Shown: one piece after another, positions 7,077 through 15,546 of the stretch
How positions within the stretch are numbered: position 1 is the first letter of the stretch
Layout of the letters: each line of letters begins with the position of its first letter
Origin: Chloroflexota bacterium
GTDB lineage: Bacteria; Chloroflexota; UBA11872; VXOZ01
Assembly (NCBI GenBank): GCA_026710945.1
Contig: JAPOQA010000047.1
Location: forward strand, 1 to 48,902
Direction of reading: 5' to 3'
Length of the DNA: 48,902 nucleotides
Notes under the pieces: generated by a model
Database searches by the model: none
Seen by the model: only the letters and a program-made list of their open reading frames with translations
Told to the model about the DNA's origin: nothing
Translations under genes and position numbers: made by a program

Positions 7077-9170
7077 TTGGCAAAACGGAAACTCATCGTC
7101 GTTGAGTCGCCGACTAAGGCGCGCACAATCAAGAAGTTCCTCGGCCGCAACTATGCGGTCGAGTCGTCAATGGGACACGTCCGGGACCTTCCCAAGAGCA
7201 AACTTGGCGTAGAAGTCGACAACGACTTTGCGCCCTCCTACGTGGTGCCCCGTGACAAGAGCGCTACGGTCAAGAAGCTTACGGAGCAGGCAAAGAAAGC
7301 AAGTGAAATCTTGCTCGCCACCGACCCGGACCGGGAAGGGGAGGCGATAGCGTGGCACCTGCTCGAAGCGCTCAAGCGCAAGACGAAGAACCAGGACCTA
7401 AGCGCCAAGCGCGTGGTTTTCCACGAGATAACCAAGAGTGCCGTGCAGCACGCTCTGGAGGAACCGCGCGAAATCAATGCGGACCTTGTGGACGCACAGC
7501 AAGCGCGGCGGGTGCTGGATCGATTGGTCGGTTACAAGATGAGCCCGTTTCTCTGGCGCAAAGTCCAACGGGGTTTATCGGCGGGGAGGGTGCAATCGGT
7601 TGCGCTCCGCCTCATCGTGGACCGCGAGCGGGAGATCGAGGCGTTCGATCCCCAAGAGTACTGGTCGATTCACGCCACGCTCGCGAAGAGACCCGGCAAG
7701 CCCGCGCTGACTTCGTCAAAGACGCAGGATGAGTTCGACGCCGAGCTCGTGCAAGTACACGGCAAGAAGCCCGACATTAGCGATGCGGATACGGCACAGG
7801 GCATCCTCGCGGAATTGGACAGCGCTGATTGGACCGTGCAGAAGATATCTGTACGAGAGCGGCGGCGGCGGCCGAGCGCTCCGTACACGACGAGCACCTT
7901 GCAGCAAGATGCCTCCGGCCGCTTGGGCTATGGCGCCGCGCGCACTATGCGTCTCGCCCAGCAATTGTATGAGGGCATTGAGATTGGCGGGGGAGGCCAA
8001 GTGGGCCTCATCACCTACATGCGTACGGACTCCGTGCAGGTGAGCGGCGAAGCGATTGCACAGGTGCGGCAGTTCATCGATCAGACATACGGCGCGGATG
8101 AAGTACCCGAAGAACCAAATCGCTATACATCGCGGGTTAAGAATGCCCAGGAAGCCCACGAAGCAATCCGCCCCACCAGCGCGATGCGGACGCCGGACCA
8201 AATGCGAGAGTTTCTGGACGCCAACCAGCTCAAGCTCTATACGCTCATCTGGCAGCGGTTCGTTGCCAGCCAGATGCGCCCGGCCTTGTTGCAGACTACA
8301 TCGGTAGACATCGTGCCGCAGCGGGATGGCTCAAGCCTGGCGTATCGCTTCCGCGCGTCCGCTACCAAAGTGAAGTTTCCCGGTTTCTATCGGATCTACC
8401 GAGCGGACGAGGAGGCAGATGACGAGAAGAAGTCGCTGCCCCCATTGGGAGAAGGCGAGGAAGTAGACCTGCGCAAGGTTTGGCCGGATCAGCACTTCAC
8501 CCAGCCGCCCGCACGCTTTACCGAGGCAAGCCTCATCCGGGCACTGGAAGAGGAGGGCATCGGCCGGCCGAGCACGTACGCGCCTATCCTATCGGTAATT
8601 CAGGAGCGCACCTACGTTGAGCGAGAACGACGCAGCCTTAAGCCCACAGAACTGGGAATGGTGGTGCGAGACATTTTGGTCAAGCACTTCCCCGACATCA
8701 TCAAACCTGAGTTTACGGCGGGGATGGAAGAAGACCTGGATGCCATATCCCGTGGAGAGAAGCAGTGGACACCGGTCCTCAAGGAATTCTACGGTGGCTT
8801 CGATGCCGCGTTAGAGAAGGCCGACCAGGAGGCGGAGCGCGTCAGACCCCCCGTGGAAGAAACCGGCGAGAGTTGTGAAGAGTGCGGCAAGCCTCTTCTC
8901 CTTCGCAATGGGCGGTTCGGCAAGTTCATTGGGTGCAGCGGCTTTCCGCAGTGCAAGAACACGAAACCCTACATGGATACCATTGGCGTGGATTGCCCGA
9001 AGTGCGGTGAAGGGGACGTGGTGCGCAAACTCAACAAGCGGCGGAGCGTCTTCTATAGCTGCTCCCGGTATCCAGACTGCGACTTTGCAAGTTCGCGTCC
9101 TCCTACCCCTCAAACCGGTGCTGTAGAGGACAAGGCCGTCAAGGAACCAGCGGAAGTTGCCGGTGGCTAG
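7077..9170 (+). CDS. topA: DNA topoisomerase I (type IA)
   Basis: Topoisomerase I relaxes negative supercoils by transient cleavage of one strand through a 5'-phosphotyrosine. The Toprim domain shows LIVVESPTKARTIKKFLG at the N-terminus and DPDREGEAIAWHL with its acidic triad. The central domain has RVQSVALRLIVDRE, and the active-site Tyr sits in GLITYMRTDS (about residue 314). EEGIGRPSTYAPI, also conserved, follows. Two C-terminal zinc ribbons are present (CEEC-x-GRFGKFIGC-FPQC and CPKC-x-FYSC-YPDC). I chose TTG at 7077 because AGGTG lies six bases upstream; GTG at 7068 would add three residues but lacks a site. About 700 residues is normal. It is convergent with the kinase gene that follows; the 204-base gap holds no obvious terminator. 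Confidence 0.97.
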   Translation: MAKRKLIVVESPTKARTIKKFLGRNYAVESSMGHVRDLPKSKLGVEVDNDFAPSYVVPRDKSATVKKLTEQAKKASEILLATDPDREGEAIAWHLLEALKRKTKNQDLSAKRVVFHEITKSAVQHALEEPREINADLVDAQQARRVLDRLVGYKMSPFLWRKVQRGLSAGRVQSVALRLIVDREREIEAFDPQEYWSIHATLAKRPGKPALTSSKTQDEFDAELVQVHGKKPDISDADTAQGILAELDSADWTVQKISVRERRRRPSAPYTTSTLQQDASGRLGYGAARTMRLAQQLYEGIEIGGGGQVGLITYMRTDSVQVSGEAIAQVRQFIDQTYGADEVPEEPNRYTSRVKNAQEAHEAIRPTSAMRTPDQMREFLDANQLKLYTLIWQRFVASQMRPALLQTTSVDIVPQRDGSSLAYRFRASATKVKFPGFYRIYRADEEADDEKKSLPPLGEGEEVDLRKVWPDQHFTQPPARFTEASLIRALEEEGIGRPSTYAPILSVIQERTYVERERRSLKPTELGMVVRDILVKHFPDIIKPEFTAGMEEDLDAISRGEKQWTPVLKEFYGGFDAALEKADQEAERVRPPVEETGESCEECGKPLLLRNGRFGKFIGCSGFPQCKNTKPYMDTIGVDCPKCGEGDVVRKLNKRRSVFYSCSRYPDCDFASSRPPTPQTGAVEDKAVKEPAEVAGG

Positions 9171-9374
9171 CCCCCTGATCCACAGGGCGTTGAGGTTCGC
9201 CAGGGGATCCCGCGCTAGAGGGCTGGGTCTCCAACCGGTGTGCTCTGGCAGATGCCCCGCAGAGTAGGCGAAATTGCCGATCTCGACTGGGTCCTATGCC
9301 GCAGTGGAGGAAACCCCTGCCCCCTTCGTTCGAGCTAGCCGAGGACTGCTCCACTTGGAGTCAGTCACCAAGTC

Positions 9375-10724
9375 CTAGGAAACCGGGATGGAGATTGTCA
9401 TCTCCGTGAATTCACCGGGTTCGGACGTGGGCGCAATGGAGCCGCCGTGCTGTCGCACGATGTCATTCGAGAGACTGAGGCCTAGGCCGGTGCCCTTGTC
9501 GGCCGGCTTTGTCGTGAAGAACGGGTTGAACACCTTTTCCATGACGTCCGCCGGAATACCGGTGCCGTTGTCTCGAATGCGGATTTCGACTGCGTCTGCT
9601 ACTTTCTTTGTCCGAATCCAAAGAGTCGGCGTGTAAGATTCACCTTGGGCTTCGCGCAGTCGTCGCTTTTCGTCCGTTGCATAACACGCGTTTCCGACCA
9701 TATTCAGGAAAACGCGCCCCAGGTTTTCTGAGATTACGGGCACTCGACCTGCATCTTGGTCGAGCTCTTCTTCGATGTCTAAGCGGAAATCCGGCTCCAG
9801 GGCGCAAGCACTGTGGAAGGCAAGCATTGTATGTTCTTTGAGCAAGTCATTAATGTCCACGAGCTGCATCGCGCCGCCGCCGCGGCCGAGCATCAGCATG
9901 TCGCGCACAATGCGGTTCGCGCGATCGCCATGGGAACGAATGCGTTCCAAGTTTTCGGCTAAGCTCTGACAAATGTCATCGATGAGCTGCCGGTTAGCTT
10001 GATCCAGCTCTGCGGCGTTATGATCGAGCGTCACTTTTAGCTCGGCAAGCAGTTCATCCGACGCTTCTGAAAAGTTCTTCATGAAATTAAGCGGATTCCT
10101 GATCTCGTGCGCGACTCCGGCAGTTAGCTCGCCAAGCTCAGCGAGCTTTTCGCGAAGGATTATTTGCTCCTGCGTCTGCTGAAGCTCAGTCAAGACGCGC
10201 TCCAGTTCCTGGTTCTTGCGTTCCAGGTCTTCCGAGAGCTCTTTTACAAGATCCAGTTGCATGGCTTTGATGGAACGTTGCCTGAGCTCCTCGAGGGCCC
10301 GCGCCGATTCAGCGAGTTCGTCGTTGCCTTCTATCTCAACTTTGTACTCCAGGTCGCCTGCTCCCATGCGGCGAATCCAGACCTCCAAAGCTACGGTGCG
10401 CACGCCGGCAGTGACAAACGTGAACATGATAAATGCCAAGACGAGCGCGATTACGATGCCTACGGCCAGCGCCTGCAGTAACCCCGTGGATAGCTGCTGC
10501 AAAGTCTCGATTGGCACGGCAATCGCGGGAGCGGCGGCCCCTTCCGTACGGGCGAGCGCGGCAGGATCAGCTTGCAGCAACTCCCGGATACTCGTAAAGG
10601 CAAAATAGATGGCAATGCTGCCCCAAACGGCCAGCAGAATTAACAGGAATACAAGCAGAATCAGCTGATTGAATCTACGGCGCAAACTGAAGACGGGTAG
10701 AGTGAATTCTTCCTTGTTATTCAC
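9375..10724 (-). CDS. Membrane-bound sensor histidine kinase (orphan)
   Basis: The 449-residue protein is a class I histidine kinase. Two membrane segments (about residues 18-44 and 82-106) enclose a short extracytoplasmic part of roughly 40 residues. A HAMP-like stretch (GAGDLEYKVEIEGNDELAES) and a long coiled coil (about 140-195) lead to the H-box GELTAGVAHEIRNPLNFMKN, with phospho-acceptor H206. The ATPase domain has the N-box VFLNMVGNACYAT, G1 DNGTGIPADV, F-box NPFFTTKP and G2 GTGLGLSLS. The start is GTG at 10724, with GAGGT about 12 bases upstream. The extracytoplasmic domain is too small to resemble a known ligand-binding domain, so membrane state or a partner protein may be sensed. No response regulator lies nearby, so the output is unknown. 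Confidence 0.92.
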   Translation of the reverse strand: MNNKEEFTLPVFSLRRRFNQLILLVFLLILLAVWGSIAIYFAFTSIRELLQADPAALARTEGAAAPAIAVPIETLQQLSTGLLQALAVGIVIALVLAFIMFTFVTAGVRTVALEVWIRRMGAGDLEYKVEIEGNDELAESARALEELRQRSIKAMQLDLVKELSEDLERKNQELERVLTELQQTQEQIILREKLAELGELTAGVAHEIRNPLNFMKNFSEASDELLAELKVTLDHNAAELDQANRQLIDDICQSLAENLERIRSHGDRANRIVRDMLMLGRGGGAMQLVDINDLLKEHTMLAFHSACALEPDFRLDIEEELDQDAGRVPVISENLGRVFLNMVGNACYATDEKRRLREAQGESYTPTLWIRTKKVADAVEIRIRDNGTGIPADVMEKVFNPFFTTKPADKGTGLGLSLSNDIVRQHGGSIAPTSEPGEFTEMTISIPVS

Positions 10725-10988
10725 AGGACGCGCTTACCTCGTTACGCATGTCGAGTAGAGGTCTGCCGTTTATGAGTATAATCTCCCCGGCGTGCACTTC
10801 CAATTGAGGCTGACAAAACCGCCTGCGATTGACGTGAGGGGAAACAAGCAATCCTCTGCGAAAGTCCACGGCGAGCGGGTTTACAGAGGAAGCAGAGGCA
10901 GGTGCAGGATCCTGGGGGAGTTGGAAACTAGCTCAAGGCAGAGTCACCTCGAGTACCGGCGGCAGTTCAGGAATATCCCTTGATCCAG
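10725..10988. other. Intergenic segment with no recognised feature
   Basis: Upstream region of the sensor kinase gene, before the repeat block at 10989-11455. I see no RNA gene, promoter pair or credible small gene. The remaining part between the repeats and the M42 peptidase gene (11456-11604) is likewise featureless. Confidence 0.4.
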
Positions 10989-11041
10989 AACCGTTCGTGC
11001 TGAGGCGGCTTCGACAAGGACTTGTCGAAGTACGAACGGTT
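10989..11041. repeat. Palindromic dispersed repeat (family B), copy 1
   Basis: AACCGTTCGT at 10989-10998 pairs with ACGAACGGTT at 11032-11041. Inside it, CTTCGACAAG (11009-11018) pairs with CTTGTCGAAG (11021-11030). Related cores with CTTCGACAGGCTCAG occur at 11371-11413, 22772-22830 and 47011-47060. This is an intergenic palindromic repeat of a type seen widely in bacterial genomes. Confidence 0.7.
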
Positions 11042-11140
11042 CTTGCCGGCATCGCTAACACCTTCTAAGATCGGCACGTCCCGGCGCACACCGCTTTCGC
11101 ATTCAGTCGAAAAGAACCGAGTGGTTGGACAACTTTGCGG

Positions 11141-11240
11141 TGATGGATAGGCGCGCCGGTAGAAGGGCAAAAACTCCGGTAGATGGGTAGGAACTTCCGT
11201 AGAAGACTATGAACTCCCGTAGATGGAAAGGAGCTCCGGT
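11141..11240. repeat. 20-bp tandem array, five units
   Basis: Five consecutive units of exactly 20 bases follow the approximate consensus AGATGGGTAGGAACTCCGGT, starting at 11141, 11161, 11181, 11201 and 11221. The related element at 42223-42432 has only two such units (42246-42285). Units are directly abutting without spacers, so this is a minisatellite and not a CRISPR array. Confidence 0.8.
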
Positions 11241-11370
11241 AGCACAGGTTACAAACCTGTGCCCTGCCTCTCGGTTTGGTGTGCTCGACCCGTGCTACGA
11301 CAAGATGGCGCAGGGTCTGCCCCGTGCGTGATACGGGGTTGCAAACGAGTCCTGAGCACTGCGGCAGGCC

Positions 11371-11413
11371 TGTGCTGAGCACTTCGACAGGCTCAGCACA
11401 GACCCTGTCGAAG
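11371..11413. repeat. Palindromic dispersed repeat (family B), copy 2
   Basis: TGTGCTGAGC (11371-11380) pairs with GCTCAGCACA (11391-11400), and CTTCGACAGG pairs with CCTGTCGAAG. The repeat is nested inside the MITE-like element at 11120-11455 and absent from the other copy of that element, so it probably inserted later. Confidence 0.65.
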
Positions 11414-11604
11414 CGACTAAGCTACACAGCAATTCAGTCGTGTCGGACCACTTGCGACAGAAATTGGAAAAAGCCAAAGCCTGTCGAGCGGTGCGGCCCA
11501 CTGGAAGCTGAGCTCTTTGGTGTTGGGTGAGGTCCGGCCCGGGGACACGTCCGGTCAATCCTTGGCCGTTGGACGCAGCCGGCCGGTCGCATTGCCCAGT
11601 ACGT

Positions 11605-12642
11605 TCACTCCCAGCTAAGGTCGATCTCGTGAGCGGTCTCGATGAAGCGCCGCACCAGATCTACCGTGGCGGCTACGTCTTGTTTGTTCACCATCTCATT
11701 GACCGTGTGGACGTAGCGGGTGGGCGTAGAGATCGTGATCGCGGGCACACCGTCCCGCGTCCGCTGAATGGCGCCGCCGTCGGTCCCGCCGCGCGGCAGA
11801 ATCTCCATCTGGTGGGGGATATCCTCTTCACTGCAGATCTTGCGGCAGTGTTCCACCAAGCGCGGATCGCAAATCAGCGACGAGTCCATGATTTTGATGG
11901 CGGTGCCGTCGCCGAGTTTCGATACGCGGTCCGTTTCGGTGCTTCCGGGAATGTCTACTGCCAACGTCGAGTCGAGCGCTAGTCCGATATCGGGTTCCAC
12001 GCCAAAGGCCGCGACCGTCGCACCGCGTAATCCGACCTCTTCTTGCGAAGATGCGACGGCGTATACCTCAGCCGCATGCTCGCCCAAACCGCGGATTGCC
12101 TCGATCATGACGTAAACGCTGACTCTGTCGTCCATCGCAGGGGACACCATTACGTCGCCAAGATCGTTGCACGTGCGGTCGAATGTGATGGGCGTGCCGA
12201 GAGGGACAAGTTCTTTCGCTCGCTCGCCCGATAGGCCAACGTCAACGAACAGGTCGTCGAGCTGCAACGCCTTGCCCCGTTCGGATTCGTCCAGGAGATG
12301 CGTTGGCTTGGTCGCGGGCATAAGCACGCCGGGCAAGTCTTCCTTGCCGTGCACGCGTACCCGTTGGGCTACCAGGGTACGGGGGTCAAAGCCGCCTACG
12401 GGCTGCAGCCGAATGAAGCCGTTGTCGTCTACATGCCGCGCCATGAACCCGATCTGGTCCATATGTGCGGCGATCATGACTTTGGGGCCGCCCTGTCCCT
12501 GGCGATAGGCGATCAAATTGCCCAAGGCGTCAACTTTGACTGTGGTCGCCAGTGGCTCCAGTTCAGCGCGGATGACACTGCGAATTGGCTCTTCTCGGCT
12601 GGGAATGCCCGGGGTCTCGCATAGCCGCTGCAAAAGCTCCAT
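11605..12642 (-). CDS. M42-family metallopeptidase (glutamyl aminopeptidase/endoglucanase-like)
   Basis: The 345-residue protein belongs to the M42 dinuclear-metal aminopeptidases (FrvX/CelM/PepA-like, TET peptidases), which trim short peptides in the cytoplasm. Metal ligands and catalytic residues are visible: AAHMDQIGF (H60, D62), AMDDRVS (bridging Asp), ASSQEEVGLRGA (catalytic Glu and ligand Glu), GLALDSTLAVD (Asp) and the C-terminal PTRYVHTVNE (His). The glycine-rich RGGTDGGAIQRT is also family-typical. AAGGAG sits nine bases before the ATG at 12642. Length fits the family. No operon partner is evident. Some M42 proteins were annotated as endoglucanases; the peptidase role is better supported. 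Confidence 0.9.
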   Translation of the reverse strand: MELLQRLCETPGIPSREEPIRSVIRAELEPLATTVKVDALGNLIAYRQGQGGPKVMIAAHMDQIGFMARHVDDNGFIRLQPVGGFDPRTLVAQRVRVHGKEDLPGVLMPATKPTHLLDESERGKALQLDDLFVDVGLSGERAKELVPLGTPITFDRTCNDLGDVMVSPAMDDRVSVYVMIEAIRGLGEHAAEVYAVASSQEEVGLRGATVAAFGVEPDIGLALDSTLAVDIPGSTETDRVSKLGDGTAIKIMDSSLICDPRLVEHCRKICSEEDIPHQMEILPRGGTDGGAIQRTRDGVPAITISTPTRYVHTVNEMVNKQDVAATVDLVRRFIETAHEIDLSWE

Positions 12643-13044
12643 CGTGTTGCGCTCCTTGCAATAAAGTCTTGGGATGAGTCAGTTGACAGTCGATTTCATT
12701 CTGTAGTGTAACCGTGTTCTCGGACAACTGCCAGGCATCCTAGGCTGTCGTCAGCAGCACCGTCATGCGAAATCCGCTCCGCGCGAACAATTTCACCATG
12801 AACCGAATGCAGTTTGGGTGTAAGTTTTGCAGCCGCGCGAGCGATTGCCCAGTGTGGGTGTGAGAGTAAAGGAGAGTCAATACCGCAGGCAACAGCGCGG
12901 TTCGCGGAGCGTGAGACCTATTCGGTATGATAGTGAGGTAAATCTTCGCACGAGACGAGTGACATCATCATCGACCCCGCAAATGCCTCCCCGGTTGAAC
13001 CGAACGACGTAGCAGAAGGCACAGCTTCCACTTTCTGGCGGCGG
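12643..13044. other. Divergent intergenic region, M42 peptidase (-) / flippase-like gene (+)
   Basis: A TTGACA hexamer at 12683-12688 and a TATGAT hexamer at 12926-12931 are visible on the plus strand, but neither has a well-spaced partner. The frame of the downstream membrane protein is open back to 12937 without a standard start codon. I see no repeat or RNA gene. Confidence 0.4.
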
Positions 13045-13974
13045 TTGTTGAGTCCACGGACTCTCTTCTCCTTCTTCATTGCCGTGGCGCTCTTGTTCGC
13101 GCTATGGCGAGTGGTTGGCCTGGATTGGCGTGGGGTCTGGTCGGAAATACGGCAAGTAGACGTGCGGCTTTATGTGGTCGCGCTGCTGGTGTATTACACC
13201 ACGCTCGTGCCCCGGGCGCTGCGTTGGCGGCGCATGCTGCACAATCTGGGCCATCGGTTTCCACTGCGCTTGCTGGGTGAAGTGATCTTCCTCTCCTGGT
13301 TCATCAACCACCTCATTCCCGCCAAGATGGGGGACTTGTATCGCGGGCTAGTCTTGCGCCGCAGGGAGAAGATCTCCTTTTCTCTCGCCACCGGCAGTGT
13401 GATTGCGGAGCGTGTCGTTGACATTCTTGCGCTTCTTGTAATCGCAATTGGCACCGCACTCGTCTTTGTGCGTGGCGAATTGCTCACCGAGATGCGGGGA
13501 GTGCTGCTGGCTGCAAGCATCTTGATTGTGATTATGGCGGGTGGCTTGTTTGTCTTTTGGCGCCTGGACAGTACGATGTTGGAGCGTTTCCCTCTCAGTT
13601 TGGGACAACGATTTGAGCGGCTCCAGCGCGGTGTTTTTAAGTCTGTCCAGCCATTGTGGCTCGTCGCCCTGTTGACAGGATTGGCGTGGGCTGCGGAAGC
13701 AGGGCGCTTCCTGCTGGTGGCAAACGCATTGGGTGTGTCCCTGACATTGCCGCAATTGCTCTTTGTCTTTGCGGCCGGTGCGTTGTTGCTTGCGGCTCCC
13801 ACACCCGGCGGCCTCGGCGCAGTGGAAGGGGGAATGGTGGGGGTCATGCTGCTGCTCGACGTACCGGTTGACCTGGCGGCGGCGGTGGCATTCCTTGACC
13901 GGCTCATCAGTTACTGGCTGGTGCTCATTCCGGGTGCAGGCTACTATTTTACCCACGCCCGTCTGAGACTCTAG
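13045..13974 (+). CDS. Flippase-like integral membrane protein (LPG synthase TM domain / UPF0104 family)
   Basis: The 309-residue protein has about seven or eight hydrophobic helices and the hallmarks of the lysylphosphatidylglycerol-synthase transmembrane family. These include LRALRWRRML-like basic loops (VPRALRWRRML), the segment LSWFINHLIPAKMGDLYRGLVLRR, SVIAERVVDILALL, and the Gly-rich APTPGGLGAVEGGMVGVMLLL. Members lacking the synthase domain, as here, are thought to act in lipid or polysaccharide export. It heads a run of envelope glycan genes, which suits such a role. The start is uncertain: TTG at 13045 is the first usable codon, no good ribosome site precedes it, and the frame stays open upstream to 12937. 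Confidence 0.85.
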   Translation: MLSPRTLFSFFIAVALLFALWRVVGLDWRGVWSEIRQVDVRLYVVALLVYYTTLVPRALRWRRMLHNLGHRFPLRLLGEVIFLSWFINHLIPAKMGDLYRGLVLRRREKISFSLATGSVIAERVVDILALLVIAIGTALVFVRGELLTEMRGVLLAASILIVIMAGGLFVFWRLDSTMLERFPLSLGQRFERLQRGVFKSVQPLWLVALLTGLAWAAEAGRFLLVANALGVSLTLPQLLFVFAAGALLLAAPTPGGLGAVEGGMVGVMLLLDVPVDLAAAVAFLDRLISYWLVLIPGAGYYFTHARLRL

Positions 13975-14129
13975 CCCCGGTTGCAATGAGTGCGCGTTCA
14001 AGATATGCACAGCCGGATTGAGGCACGGACAAGTGTACCGTGATTACGCATGACATGACGCTTGGACGTACTTAAGTATCTAGGATTCTGAAATCGGGTG
14101 GAAATTAGTAGCGTGGCTCTCTGTTGGCT

Positions 14130-15263
14130 ATGAAGGTAGGCATCGACTTTACGTCAGCGGCGCAACCGGCCGGCATTGGTCGATATACGCGCTCGCTTGT
14201 CGGGGCGCTCGCCGCTCAAAACCCCTCCGATCGTTTCTCGCTCTTGACACCTAGGCAATCCTCACAAGCGCTCCAACCGCTTCTCAGCCTACCTAACGTA
14301 ACGCGCAGAGAACTACCCGTATCAGAGCGCATATTGGCACGTATCTGGCATAGGTTGCGGCTACCACTTTTTGCCGATCTTCTCGTCGGAGGGGCGGATG
14401 TCTTCTACGCGCCGGACTTTACCCTGCCACCCCTGTGGCACGCTCCGGGCGTCATCACCGTACACGATCTTTCGTACCGCCTTTTTCCAGATTCATATCC
14501 GGATTCCTTGCGCACGTACTTGGAAACCGTTGTGCCGCACAGCGTAGCGAGGGCAGAGCTGGTCTTAGTTGATTCAGCGGCGACGCAGCAGGACCTGTTC
14601 GCGGCATATCAGGTTGATCCGGCGAAAGTCAGCGTGCTTTACTGTGGCGTCGCCCCGGTCTTTCGTCCTCAAGATTCGCAGGCTGCGCGTCAGGCCGTAC
14701 GCCAACGCTACGGCATTGAGCATCCGTACTTCCTTTCGGTGGGGACGATTCAACCACGCAAGAACATTGCGCGCACGATAGCGGCTATGCAAGGAGTCGT
14801 CGAGTCCGGTCTTCCGCATCATCTGGTGCACGTGGGACGTCCGGGGTGGCTCCATGAGGAAATCCTCGATGCGCCGCGTGAACACCGCGTCTCCGACCGC
14901 GTGCACTTCCTGACCGGAGTAGATTCTGACGACGACCTCGCGACGCTGTATTGCGGGGCGAGTGCGTTCGTCTTTCCGAGCCTGTACGAGGGCTTCGGCA
15001 TACCGGTGCTCGAGGCCATGGCCTGCGGGACGCCGGTGATAACCGGTAACATTTCATCCCTGCCGGAGGTTGCAGGCGATGCGGCAATCCTCGTAGAGCC
15101 ATCGGACGTGAATGCAATTGGCGAGGCGCTGGTGCGCCTCGCTTCATGCGAGAGCACACGGGAGCAGCTTATCGCTGGTGGAAAGAAGCGCGCCGCTCGC
15201 TTCACTTGGAAGCGAGCGGCGGAAGAGCTGCGCACACACTTGGCGAGTGTTGCCAAGAGCTAG
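14130..15263 (+). CDS. GT4-family glycosyltransferase 1
   Basis: The 377-residue protein is a GT-B fold retaining glycosyltransferase. The N-terminal KVGIDFTSAAQPAGIGRYTRSL carries the Gly loop that contacts acceptor and donor. The C-terminal half has FLSVGTIQPRKNI and the nucleotide-sugar EX7E motif in SLYEGFGIPVLEAMACGTPVI, followed by SSLPEVAGDAAILVEP. No signal peptide is seen, so it is cytoplasmic or membrane-peripheral. I take ATG 14130; a TTG two codons earlier is possible. With the flanking flippase-like gene, the glycosidase and two more GT4 genes, it probably builds an exopolysaccharide or glycolipid. Donor sugar cannot be read from sequence; mannose or glucose is typical of the family. 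Confidence 0.88.
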   Translation: MKVGIDFTSAAQPAGIGRYTRSLVGALAAQNPSDRFSLLTPRQSSQALQPLLSLPNVTRRELPVSERILARIWHRLRLPLFADLLVGGADVFYAPDFTLPPLWHAPGVITVHDLSYRLFPDSYPDSLRTYLETVVPHSVARAELVLVDSAATQQDLFAAYQVDPAKVSVLYCGVAPVFRPQDSQAARQAVRQRYGIEHPYFLSVGTIQPRKNIARTIAAMQGVVESGLPHHLVHVGRPGWLHEEILDAPREHRVSDRVHFLTGVDSDDDLATLYCGASAFVFPSLYEGFGIPVLEAMACGTPVITGNISSLPEVAGDAAILVEPSDVNAIGEALVRLASCESTREQLIAGGKKRAARFTWKRAAEELRTHLASVAKS

Positions 15264-15546
15264 TTCTTGGCAAGAAACCGGAAGACTCTTGAGCCTAATC
15301 GTGGTCAATGTAAAGGGAAGAGGATAATACAATGAAACTTGAGGTGGAAGGTAAAGAGGAGTACGTGAATCTGCTATAATGTGGCAGTGTGAATGCTATT
15401 TCGCGATCACCCCATGCACAGCGCGCGTGAAGTTCCTGTGACCACATCGTCTGCATTCGCAGAATCCCACCACGGCGAAAGACCCAGCCTGAATAGCGCT
15501 TGTGCAAGAGTCATACCTACCAATTAGTGCATCTAGAGGGAAGAGA

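Larger units (their letters stand above)
11120..11455. mobile_element. MITE-like element (family D), long copy with nested repeats
   Basis: The ends, GAGTGGTTGGACA at about 11120 and TGTCGGACCACTT ending near 11453, are imperfect inverted repeats. They match the perfect CTAGTGGTTCGACA ends of the copy at 42223-42432. Shared interior blocks, in the same order, are a 20-bp tandem array, the hairpin GCACAGGTT / AACCTGTGC, AAGATGGCGCAG and GTGATACGGGGTTGCAAAC. This copy is about 125 bases longer because it has five instead of two 20-bp units and carries a nested family B palindrome at 11371-11413. No transposase is encoded, so movement would need an enzyme supplied elsewhere. Confidence 0.65.

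Noticed and set aside
9171-9374. tRNA or small RNA gene between topA and the kinase gene
   Set aside because: No cloverleaf arms or T-loop pattern could be formed by eye.
11141-11240. CRISPR array
   Set aside because: Units of 20 bases abut without unique spacers, and no cas genes are present.
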